A stretch of DNA of 7,109 bases from an uncultured Oscillospiraceae bacterium (GTDB lineage Bacteria > Bacillota > Clostridia > Oscillospirales > Oscillospiraceae), in contig CAJUCA010000095.1 in assembly GCA_910585265.1 (NCBI GenBank), forward strand, positions 1 to 7,109, given 5' to 3'. How positions within the stretch are numbered: the first letter of the stretch is position 1; each line of letters opens with the position of its first letter. The notes beneath the pieces were generated by a model. It saw nothing but the letters and a program-made list of their open reading frames with translations, had not been told where the DNA came from and searched no databases. Below are positions 1 to 5,867 of the stretch, piece after piece. Both the position numbers and the translations under genes were made by a program.

Positions 1-1240
1 TGGTGCCCTTGTTCCCCTTGAGCTCGAACTCCGCGCCCTCCAGCGGGCCGCCGCCTGGGCCGGTTTTCACGATCTGGAGGCTGGCCTTATCCGGAACAAT
101 ATCCGTGGTTTTCCACTTGAAATCAGCGGAAGCGTTGGCGGTGCTGTAGCCCGGATCGGAAATGATATAGGACTGCTCCGTGGTGGAGGGGTTGTTGGCC
201 AGGAACAGGTTGTACTGGGCAACGCCGCCCGTAGCCTTAATGTGGAAGGCTCCCTCGTCAGTTACCGAGTCCACGGGGATGCAGACCTTGAAGGCCCCGC
301 GGTACTCGCTGCCGTTGGCATTGAAGCCCACCAGGTGCTGCTTGCTGGTGTCCACCTTGTAATAGGTGGTTCCTCCGTTGACCTCGGTTTCCAGGGGGGC
401 ACCATTCTCTGCGGTGAAGATAGTGCCCTGGGGGGCGTCGGTGGAGTACACCTTGGTCTTATAGCCGTCGATCCAGGTGGAGGTGGCGGAGGCCACATAC
501 ATCACCCGGGTGTAATACTCCTTGCCGTTGATGGTTTCCTTTTTGATGCCGTCCTTTCCCTCAAGAGCGGCTCCTTCCAACCCACGGCCATTGACAATAT
601 TTACACCTCGGAGATCCCTACCCTCCTCAGCCCGGAGGTACAGCCCTGTGTAGAGGTGCTTAGTCCACTGGGCGGCGTGACGCAGGATGCCCTTGACGCT
701 GTCGAAGATGCGGATCTGCTGAGCATCCGCGGTGGGCTCCACCACGGCGGTGCGGCCCGCCGTAAAGACGGTGCCGGGGACGGAGATCTGCCCGCAGGTG
801 GCCCACACTGCCACCTGGGTGGCGTACTTGTACTCGGTTTCGGTAAGGTTGGCGATACCTCGCACATCGTCCTGGTGGAGCTGCCTGAACTGCTCCAGCG
901 TCCGGGCGGGATAGCCGTTGGCGAAGGCCCCCATGGTCTGGGGGCTGCGGTTGTACGGCTGGATGGTGAGGGACTTGCTGGGGGACACTCCAGTGAGACC
1001 CCAATTGACGCAGTACGCGGCACCCGTCAGGCCATCGTTGCTGGTATACTGCCAGTATCCTCCGCCGATGGTGCCGCCGGATTTCTTACTCAGGTAATTG
1101 CCGAATCCGTCCTGGGTGATCTTCACGCTGCCGCTGTTGTTCAGCGTGTCGGCTGCGCTGGCCGGGACGGCCAGCAGGCCGACCAGCGTGGCAACCACCA
1201 GAAGCATGGAAATCAGCCTGGTTGAGAGTTTTTGTTTCAT
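1..1240 (-). CDS. Cys-Gln thioester-forming surface adhesin (TQXA domain, SpaA/Cna_B-type domain), 3' end outside window
   Basis: The frame is open from ATG at 1240 to the window edge: 413 complete codons with no stop, which I checked codon by codon. Residues 1-30 form a signal peptide (KQK basic start, hydrophobic core, cleavage near VPASA-A). The mature N-terminus resembles a thioester domain: Cys77 in AYCVN and Gln142 in the TQxA-type motif ATQVAVW are the expected partners of an internal Cys-Gln thioester. In characterised members of this class, such bonds bind host or surface amines covalently. The middle (about 200-380) is unassigned beta-rich sequence. From residue 388 (LQIVKT, then PLEGAEFEL) a SpaA/Cna_B isopeptide-type Ig domain begins and is cut by the edge, so the cell-wall sorting signal would lie outside. 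The ribosome binding site AAAGGAGA lies 5 nt before ATG. Expression probably comes by read-through from the transglutaminase gene. Family assignment is strong; the ligand is unknown. Confidence 0.87.
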   Translation of the reverse strand, partial: MKQKLSTRLISMLLVVATLVGLLAVPASAADTLNNSGSVKITQDGFGNYLSKKSGGTIGGGYWQYTSNDGLTGAAYCVNWGLTGVSPSKSLTIQPYNRSPQTMGAFANGYPARTLEQFRQLHQDDVRGIANLTETEYKYATQVAVWATCGQISVPGTVFTAGRTAVVEPTADAQQIRIFDSVKGILRHAAQWTKHLYTGLYLRAEEGRDLRGVNIVNGRGLEGAALEGKDGIKKETINGKEYYTRVMYVASATSTWIDGYKTKVYSTDAPQGTIFTAENGAPLETEVNGGTTYYKVDTSKQHLVGFNANGSEYRGAFKVCIPVDSVTDEGAFHIKATGGVAQYNLFLANNPSTTEQSYIISDPGYSTANASADFKWKTTDIVPDKASLQIVKTGPGGGPLEGAEFELKGNKGT

Positions 1241-1268
1241 TACGATCTCCTTTCAAAATTGGTAAAGG

Positions 1269-1300
1269 AAAAGGCAGGCCGCTTTTGCGGTCTGCCTTTT
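1269..1300 (-). terminator. Hairpin terminator/attenuator between transglutaminase and adhesin genes
   Basis: The two 14-base arms (1269-1282 and 1287-1300) pair around a 4-base loop. The core is GGCAG-CCGC with one A-C mismatch on the minus strand (a G-U wobble on the plus strand). On the minus strand the arm ends in TTTTCCTTT. Only about 28 bases separate it from the adhesin start, and I see no promoter there. It therefore looks like a partial terminator that lowers adhesin expression relative to the transglutaminase gene. It could also work for plus-strand transcription. Confidence 0.75.
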
Positions 1301-1316
1301 CAGGTGGTGTGTTTGT

Positions 1317-2384
1317 TTACTTGGTGGAGCCGGGCACCAGCAGTTCCTTGATGAAGGCTGTGGCCGCCGGGGCTTGATCTGGGTGGTTGGGGTAGGATTC
1401 TGCCATTAAGATATAGGCACGGTTATAATGGTCGTTCGCAGATACATCCACGTGGAGCCACTGGCTATCCACGTAGACCAGGTTCCAGGTGTGGTCCGAG
1501 GTGCTGATGGTGACACAAGGGATATCTGCTGCACCACACAAGAAGCTAAACGCAGCAGCATATGTGCTACAAGTGGCTGGTAATTCGACATTATGATCAG
1601 AAAAAATCTGTGTTATTCCCGCATGGCTACCCACTTTATAGGTCAGCAGAGTACGAAGATAGCTGTCAAGATAGACCACCTTCTCTTTTTCTGAATGCAG
1701 CTGATTCATCGTGGCTATGGTGGGTTGGATGTAGGACAGCGGGGCTTCATATTGCTCTGGCATTTTGGAAGACACTGCATAGTAGTCCAGATACTGCCAG
1801 TAGTTGGTGAAGTTGTCCGGCACATAATGCTCAAACCATTTTATGTTATCCAACCTTTCGATCAAGGTCTTTACCGTACCGTAGTCGCCCTTAGCCACCA
1901 TAGTGTAAGCGGGTGGGTCGATGGCATCGCCGTCCACCAGCGTCTGCCGGATAGTGTTGTACAGGTTCCGGTCATACACGCCGGTAAACACGGCGGGGTT
2001 GGCCTGCTGGGAGAAATCCTCCCGGCTCCAGTGATCCACATTGATGGTGTACTTGCCCGAAGGGGCCGGGGTGGGTGTGGGCGTGGGGGTTGGGGTAGGC
2101 TGGGGCGTTTCCTCCTGGTAGTGGGCGTTAGGGTCGATGTGGACGCTGTTGGTCGCCCCATCGTAGGTCACGCCGAAGTCCACCGCCTTCCCGATGTCCC
2201 GCACCTTGACGAAATTGTTCCCATGGATGCTGTACGCCTCGAACTCCACCTTCTGCCCGTTGACATAGAAGGTCTGGCGGCTGGGGATGGCGGTCAGGCT
2301 GGCGGCGGCAGACGCCATAGAGGTCAATCCGGCGAATAAAAGTGCGCCGCAGAGAAAACCGGTCAAAAACTGAAAACGCTTCAT
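1317..2384 (-). CDS. Secreted transglutaminase-like protein with copper-amine-oxidase-N-type stalk domain
   Basis: 355 aa. Residues 1-27 are a signal peptide (cleavage near SMASA-A). Residues 30-88 (RQTFYVNGQKVEFEAY, VKVRDIGKAVDF) match the copper amine oxidase N-terminal-like domain common in secreted clostridial proteins. Residues 95-108 are a Pro-Thr repeat linker. The C-terminal half carries a transglutaminase-core pattern: Cys272 in PATCSTYAAAF, His298 in SDHTWNLVYVD and Asp313 in WLHVDVS form a plausible Cys-His-Asp triad. The fold may act as protease, transamidase or peptide-crosslinking enzyme; the sequence does not say which. No transmembrane anchor or sorting signal is visible, so it is probably secreted or bound through the stalk. 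ATG follows a strong GGAGGAGGAG site and a dedicated promoter. The thioester adhesin gene lies directly downstream, suggesting a shared surface role. Base composition drops in the catalytic half. Confidence 0.87.
   Translation of the reverse strand: MKRFQFLTGFLCGALLFAGLTSMASAAASLTAIPSRQTFYVNGQKVEFEAYSIHGNNFVKVRDIGKAVDFGVTYDGATNSVHIDPNAHYQEETPQPTPTPTPTPTPAPSGKYTINVDHWSREDFSQQANPAVFTGVYDRNLYNTIRQTLVDGDAIDPPAYTMVAKGDYGTVKTLIERLDNIKWFEHYVPDNFTNYWQYLDYYAVSSKMPEQYEAPLSYIQPTIATMNQLHSEKEKVVYLDSYLRTLLTYKVGSHAGITQIFSDHNVELPATCSTYAAAFSFLCGAADIPCVTISTSDHTWNLVYVDSQWLHVDVSANDHYNRAYILMAESYPNHPDQAPAATAFIKELLVPGSTK
2062..2105 (+). other. G-quadruplex-prone tract over the Pro-Thr linker codons
   Basis: The plus strand, which is the template strand of the transglutaminase gene, carries at least seven runs of three to five G within 44 bases, separated by one to five bases. 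This is sufficient for a G-quadruplex. It coincides with the CCN-ACN codons of the Pro-Thr repeat, so coding constraint alone may explain it. Confidence 0.5.
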
Positions 2385-2429
2385 TGTACGCTCCTCCTCC
2401 GTGCTTGTTGGGTATTACCTTCCAATTAT

Positions 2430-2458
2430 ATAATACCACATTTTTCCAGTTTTGTCAA
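2430..2458 (-). promoter_or_regulatory. Near-consensus sigma-A promoter for the transglutaminase gene
   Basis: On the minus strand, TTGACA (2458-2453, 6/6) is followed after exactly 17 bases by TATTAT (2435-2430, 5/6), preceded by TG one base upstream (extended -10). Transcription would start near 2423, giving a leader of about 40 nt to the ATG at 2384. The surrounding stretch is AT-rich compared with the genes. It is the best promoter in the window. Confidence 0.9.
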
Positions 2459-2494
2459 CAGCTTTTGTGAAGTTTTCTCCCGGCATGAAAATTT

Positions 2495-3373
2495 TTAGGC
2501 TTCCACCGCTTTCACACACCAGCGATAGGCGGGCTGGTTCATCACGCAGGTATAAAGCGTAATCTGGTTGTCCTGTGTGGCAGATAGGCCGGAGGTGTCG
2601 TTGACGGACACCTTGGACACGCTGGTGACGGCGTAGATCCGGGTGCCCAGCGCAGTGGTGAAGGTGATGGTATCGCCGGATTTCAGCGTATGGATTTTGC
2701 CAAAGTCATTGCGGACGCCGCGATTATGGGCCGCGACCGCAATGTTGCCGTTCCAGATGCTGGTGCCCTCGAAGTGGCCCGCGCCCTTCAGCAGCGGGGC
2801 GGACCCGGTCCCCTCATATACCCCCACCGTCAGGCCGATGGAGGGGATTTTCAGGGTACCCAGGCTCCCGTTGGAGTAGTAGAAACCAGACGTGACCTCG
2901 GTGAATGCCGTGGTCTGTCCGCCCGTGGAGCTGCCGCTGTCCACTGTGGGGAAGCCGGAGCTACCCACGCTGCCCACCTGATTCACCAGCCCGCCGCTGA
3001 GCGCACCGGGGACCAGATTGGGGGTGAGGTATTCTCCGGAATTGGGCAGATAGCTGGTGGGGGTGCCGAAACCAGGCGGGAGCAGGGCGGTGTTCTTGGA
3101 CAGATCCACGTTGGAGTTTTCCCACTCGTAGATGGTGTCGTCGCTGGTGGGCCGTCCGAACAGGTAGTCCCCCGGGCTGTCGATGGCGTACTGAAGTGCC
3201 CCCGCAAAGCCGCCTTCCACGCTTTGCGGAGAAAGGGCTCCCAATGTGGTGAGTGAGCTTTCGCCAGAGGCGGAGGCGAGGGATGCGGAGCCTGGGGCGG
3301 CGCCGTGGGCCGGGGCTGTCAGCAGGGCAGAAGCCACTGCCGCCAACAGGAAGATGTGCAAAACGCGTTTCAT
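2495..3373 (-). CDS. Sortase family cysteine transpeptidase (class not assigned)
   Basis: 292 aa. An N-terminal hydrophobic segment (1-24, ending AHGAA) is a signal peptide or uncleaved anchor. Residues 25-165 are a Ser/Gly-rich spacer of unknown fold. Residues 170-292 are the sortase beta-barrel: it begins LGTLKIPSIGL, and GHFEGTSIWNGNIAVAAHNRG holds catalytic His216. TLYTC holds nucleophile Cys276, and Arg284 in PAYRW completes the His-Cys-Arg triad. The protein ends eight residues after Arg284, normal for the fold. It would cleave a sorting motif and transfer the protein to a nucleophile in the wall. The start overlaps the stop of the upstream membrane protein (ATGA), so translation is coupled, and that neighbour may be a substrate or partner. 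The thioester adhesin two genes downstream is the other obvious client. The spacer is long compared with minimal sortases. Confidence 0.9.
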   Translation of the reverse strand: MKRVLHIFLLAAVASALLTAPAHGAAPGSASLASASGESSLTTLGALSPQSVEGGFAGALQYAIDSPGDYLFGRPTSDDTIYEWENSNVDLSKNTALLPPGFGTPTSYLPNSGEYLTPNLVPGALSGGLVNQVGSVGSSGFPTVDSGSSTGGQTTAFTEVTSGFYYSNGSLGTLKIPSIGLTVGVYEGTGSAPLLKGAGHFEGTSIWNGNIAVAAHNRGVRNDFGKIHTLKSGDTITFTTALGTRIYAVTSVSKVSVNDTSGLSATQDNQITLYTCVMNQPAYRWCVKAVEA

Positions 3374-4263
3374 TTTTCTGACCCCCTCCCCTTCATTTTT
3401 TTGATGCCGAAAAACACCGCTGCGGCAAGCACGGCCCCGCCCCCCGCACAGACCAGCGGGGCAAGCCAGTCTGTGCCGTCTCCGCCCGTGTCAGTGGGAT
3501 CTTCCGGGATGGCCGTGGGCTCGGGCATAGGGGCTTCCCCCTGCCCCTCCAGCTCAGTGCTTCCGAAAATAGCGGTGTACGTGACAACCTCACAATTCGT
3601 TTTCGCCACTTGCCCGGTGTAGCTGGCGGTGACTGTGTATCCGGTGGCGTACCTGCTGCTGGCGGTTCCGGTGTATTTTGCGGTGGCGGTGTAGTAGGTG
3701 CCATCACTGGCCCACTGCACGTCCGCCAGAGTCAGGGCTTTGCCGCTGTCCGTGATGGTCTTGGGCACCAGCTCCAGATCCGCGTCGGACAGGCCGGGGT
3801 AGGTGCGGGTGGCGGACAAGCTCCGGGATCTGGTCTTGTAGCCCTTGACCTCCACCTTCACGGAGGTGTGGTCCAGGATCAGGGTGCCGGTGTGCCCGTC
3901 CTCAGTCGTGACCTCCATCTGGGCGTCCAGCCGCTTCAGCACCTCGGCCAGATCGCCGGTGTCGCTGTCCATGGTGATGGTTTCGGTGTTGGGCTGGGTG
4001 TCCACCCCCACCTCATCCTTGCGCACCATGTCCAGCAGGTAGTAGTGCCGCCCGTTGCGGTCAAATTCCCCGGTGGGAATGCCGCTGGGATCATCGGAGG
4101 GGGAGAGCTGGTACACCTTATTGATGCGCAGCTCATCCAGGGGACCATAGGTATATTCCTCCACAGACACAGGGTAATGCTGTTCCGCCGCCAGAGCCGG
4201 AAGTGTGATCGTACCCAGCAGGGCGGTCAGCACACACAGCAGCATGGCGATTCGTTTTTTCAT
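3370..4263 (-). CDS. Secreted, C-terminally membrane-anchored protein of unknown function
   Basis: 297 aa. Residues 1-26 are a clear signal peptide (KKR, hydrophobic core, LPALAA). The ectodomain (27-240) is rich in beta-forming Thr/Val/Tyr, with a repeated feel around YYTATAKYTGT and YTVTASYTGQ. An acidic, Pro-rich stretch (241-262) precedes one transmembrane helix (about 266-287) and a basic tail (KKMKGRG). This resembles a cell-wall sorting signal, but no clean LPxTG is present; the nearest match is PTDTGG at 256-261, one residue too long between Pro and Thr-Gly. It overlaps the sortase by four bases, so the two are made together. The start ATG has AAGGAGGA 9 nt upstream. I recognise no named domain. 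It may be a sortase substrate with a variant motif or a sortase-associated scaffold. Confidence 0.82.
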   Translation of the reverse strand: MKKRIAMLLCVLTALLGTITLPALAAEQHYPVSVEEYTYGPLDELRINKVYQLSPSDDPSGIPTGEFDRNGRHYYLLDMVRKDEVGVDTQPNTETITMDSDTGDLAEVLKRLDAQMEVTTEDGHTGTLILDHTSVKVEVKGYKTRSRSLSATRTYPGLSDADLELVPKTITDSGKALTLADVQWASDGTYYTATAKYTGTASSRYATGYTVTASYTGQVAKTNCEVVTYTAIFGSTELEGQGEAPMPEPTAIPEDPTDTGGDGTDWLAPLVCAGGGAVLAAAVFFGIKKMKGRGSEK

Positions 4264-4373
4264 GTTGGTTCCTCCTTCAGATTTTTCGTTCAGCGGGCAT
4301 CGCCGCCGTGAGCCTCATTCCTGCACGGGTGCTGGCGCGCCTCCCCGTTCGGATATTGACAGCGCAGCAGGCA

Positions 4374-4412
4374 CTAAGGCGGCACAGCCAAGTGGTGAAG
4401 GATGAGTTTCAC
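4374..4412 (-). CDS. Mini-ORF 2: 12-residue peptide ending HLAVPP
   Basis: A GTG start overlaps the stop of the PP-loop gene (GTGA) and is preceded by AGGAGG, ending 10 nt upstream inside that gene. It reads MKLILHHLAVPP then TAG. A second mini-ORF at 5440-5484 has the same overlap, a similar ribosome binding site and the same ending; differences at His and Leu are synonymous. This pairing is the reason for listing it. No function is known to me. It may serve translational coupling, act as a leader peptide, or be a small membrane-active peptide. It could be chance, but two copies at equivalent places argue otherwise. Confidence 0.5.
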   Translation of the reverse strand: MKLILHHLAVPP

Positions 4413-5191
4413 GTGCTCTCCGCCTCCTCTCTGGCAAAGCGTTCCTCCAGCCGCGCCACGCTCCAGTTTTGCTTGAACTGCCCCAGGGGGCCGGGACCAA
4501 ACATGGCCCGCGCCCGGTCGTCCATATCCCGCAGCCGTGTCCACAGCTCCGGGTGGTGGCGGCGCAGCTTGCGCAGTTCATCAATTCTCTGAAGGGGGCA
4601 GCACCAGCAGGAACAGCGGTGATATATCTCGTACAGCCCACCCCAGTCAAAGCCCCGGTCATAGCAGATCTGGAGGGCCTGGGCCTCGGTGATGCCCCAT
4701 TCCACCAGGGGATAGCGGTTTTGCGGGTCATCCTTGCACCGATGGGTCTCATCGGCGGCGATCCCGATGTAATGCAGGGCATCCTTCTCCTTTTTGAGCC
4801 GGTTGACTTCCTTCGAGATCAGATGAGTTTTGAGCTGGCCCGTACACCAGCGCACCTTCATCCCCGGCCAGCCGTAGCCAGTCAGGGACTGGCCCATGGC
4901 GATACGGCGTTCAATGGCCCGCTTCTGCTGCTGGGGAACATCGAACATCAGCCATTCAAAGCCACGGGGGTGGCGCAGAGTGGTGATGTGGATGCCCCGC
5001 TCCCGGCAGAGCAGGTCATCCAGCTTGGCGATGTGGGCCTCCATCTCGGGAAATTCCATCCCGGTGTCGGCGTAGAGTACGCAGTCGATTGGCATATCTC
5101 GTTCCAGCATCAACAGCAATAGCGCACTTGAATCTTTGCCCCCGCTTAAGCTGAGAGCATGATAATTGTTGCTGCTTTCGTCTGTTTTTAT
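4409..5191 (-). CDS. PP-loop ATPase, phosphoadenosine-phosphosulfate reductase-like, with apparent ATA start
   Basis: Read from 5191 it gives 260 residues. The ATP-binding PP-loop SGGKDSS is at 16-22, followed by YADTGMEFPEM (40-50), KVRWCTGQLK (112-121), IGIAADE (142-148) and a cysteine cluster RCSCWCC (192-198) that could hold zinc or an iron-sulfur cluster. These are hallmarks of PAPS reductase/DndC-type adenylating enzymes found on clostridial mobile elements; the substrate is unknown. The first canonical in-frame start is TTG at 5119, which lies after the PP-loop and would destroy the enzyme. AAAGGAGG (5208-5201) is spaced 9 nt from an ATA codon at 5191, followed by AAA ACA GAC, so that is the natural start position. 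Either ATA is used weakly, or an ancestral ATG has mutated and the gene is failing. A terminator hairpin lies just upstream; mini-ORF 2 overlaps the end. Confidence 0.8.
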   Translation of the reverse strand: MKTDESSNNYHALSLSGGKDSSALLLLMLERDMPIDCVLYADTGMEFPEMEAHIAKLDDLLCRERGIHITTLRHPRGFEWLMFDVPQQQKRAIERRIAMGQSLTGYGWPGMKVRWCTGQLKTHLISKEVNRLKKEKDALHYIGIAADETHRCKDDPQNRYPLVEWGITEAQALQICYDRGFDWGGLYEIYHRCSCWCCPLQRIDELRKLRRHHPELWTRLRDMDDRARAMFGPGPLGQFKQNWSVARLEERFAREEAEST

Positions 5192-5212
5192 TGGTGGTTT
5201 CCTCCTTTGAGC

Positions 5213-5250
5213 AAAAAATAAGCCCCGGAAGGAGGAAGTCCTTCCGGGGC
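5213..5250 (-). terminator. Strong intrinsic terminator upstream of the PP-loop gene
   Basis: A perfect 12-base inverted repeat (5222-5233 and 5239-5250, GCCCCGGAAGGA and its complement) encloses a 5-base loop. On the minus strand it is followed by TTATTTTTT (5221-5213). The ribosome binding site of the PP-loop gene begins five bases later, leaving no room for a promoter. So the gene depends on read-through or antitermination. Confidence 0.88.
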
Positions 5251-5279
5251 GGATGTGGGTGGTGGCCTGCCCGCTCTAA

Positions 5280-5440
5280 GAGCCTGTTTAAAATCTGGCG
5301 GAATGCCAGACAGGGGCGTATTTTTTCGCTGGGCAAGGCGATTTGACGCAGGAATACTTTGTGTATTTCAAGTCAAGTCAACGCGGGCCAGCGGAAAAAG
5401 ATGTGCCGGGATGGCGTTTTGATAGATTTTAAACAGGTTC
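5280..5440. mobile_element. 161-bp palindromic MITE-like element
   Basis: The element ends in 17-base inverted repeats, GAGCCTGTTTAAAATCT (5280-5296) and, from the other end, GAACCTGTTTAAAATCT (5424-5440), with one mismatch. It is flanked by TAA on both sides (5277-5279 and 5441-5443); the shared flank can be read as up to TCTAAG. The two 78-base arms pair imperfectly along their whole length around the loop TTTGT (5358-5362), for example CGCTGG with CCAGCG and GAATAC with GTATTT. It has no coding capacity. A TNA duplication with ends of the GAGCCTGTTT type recalls IS5-family elements, so it may be mobilised in trans by such a transposase; that link is inference. Confidence 0.8.
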
Positions 5441-5484
5441 TAAGGCGGCACGACCAGATGTCGGAGCAGATATCGGGCTGTCAC
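5440..5484 (-). CDS. Mini-ORF 1: 14-residue peptide ending HLVVPP
   Basis: GTG at 5484 overlaps the stop of the DUF3846 gene (GTGA), with GGAGGGAGG ending 9 nt upstream. It reads MTARYLLRHLVVPP then TAG. The closing residues match mini-ORF 2 (HLAVPP). The MITE abuts its stop codon: the G of TAG is the first base of the element, and removing the element restores the same TAG. Function unknown. See mini-ORF 2 for alternatives. Confidence 0.5.
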   Translation of the reverse strand: MTARYLLRHLVVPP

Positions 5485-5822
5485 TTGCCGCTGCCTCCCT
5501 CCGAAGCGGGCAGGGCGAAATAGTCCTGGAACATTTTCCGCTGCCCGTCAGACAGGGAGGCGAAACGCTCCCCCTCGAAACTGCACAGCAGGAAGGTTCC
5601 AGCGATGAAGTCCCTGCTGTCCGTAGGGTTCTTCCGGTTGGGCATAAGCCCCATACTTTTCCCCTCGCCGTTGCAGATGAGCATGACCCGCTGGGGCAGA
5701 TAGCACCCGGCCTCAATAGGCCCGCCCACAATCTGCTGAAAAGCCTCCAGCGTGTCCTCCACGGTGGCCGGACGGGGTTCCTTTCCCGGTTCCACGATCA
5801 GGACGTTGATTTTCTGATCCAT
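5481..5822 (-). CDS. DUF3846-like protein
   Basis: 113 aa, soluble, with no signal peptide or membrane segment. Opening MDQKINVLIVEPGKEP, then VEDTLEAFQQIVGGPIEAGCYL and the central MLICNGEGKSMGLMPNR, match what I know of DUF3846, a small domain common on clostridial conjugative elements and phages whose role is unknown. C-terminal residues 100-113 are a variable tail. The start ATG has ACGGAGGA 8 nt upstream. It follows the repA-like gene by 45 bases, so the two are likely cotranscribed. The stop overlaps mini-ORF 1. Confidence 0.85.
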   Translation of the reverse strand: MDQKINVLIVEPGKEPRPATVEDTLEAFQQIVGGPIEAGCYLPQRVMLICNGEGKSMGLMPNRKNPTDSRDFIAGTFLLCSFEGERFASLSDGQRKMFQDYFALPASEGGSGK

Positions 5823-5867
5823 GCTGACGTTCCTCCGTTTCGATTGATTTCTATGACTAAGGGACAG

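Noticed and set aside
242..1225. Long plus-strand open frame opposite the adhesin gene.
   Set aside because: It mirrors the codon bias of the minus-strand gene, lacks recognisable motifs and has Gly/Val/Leu-rich shadow composition. The minus-strand frame has a signal peptide and thioester motifs.
3610..4311. Plus-strand open frame of 233 codons opposite the membrane protein gene.
   Set aside because: Antisense shadow rich in Gly, Val and His with no motif. The minus-strand frame has signal peptide, transmembrane helix and ribosome binding site.
5281..5439. Reading the MITE flanks as a 5-bp CTAAG duplication instead of TAA.
   Set aside because: Possible, but taking TAA gives ends beginning with G that pair symmetrically over 17 bases and arms of equal length (78 + 5 + 78), so I prefer it.
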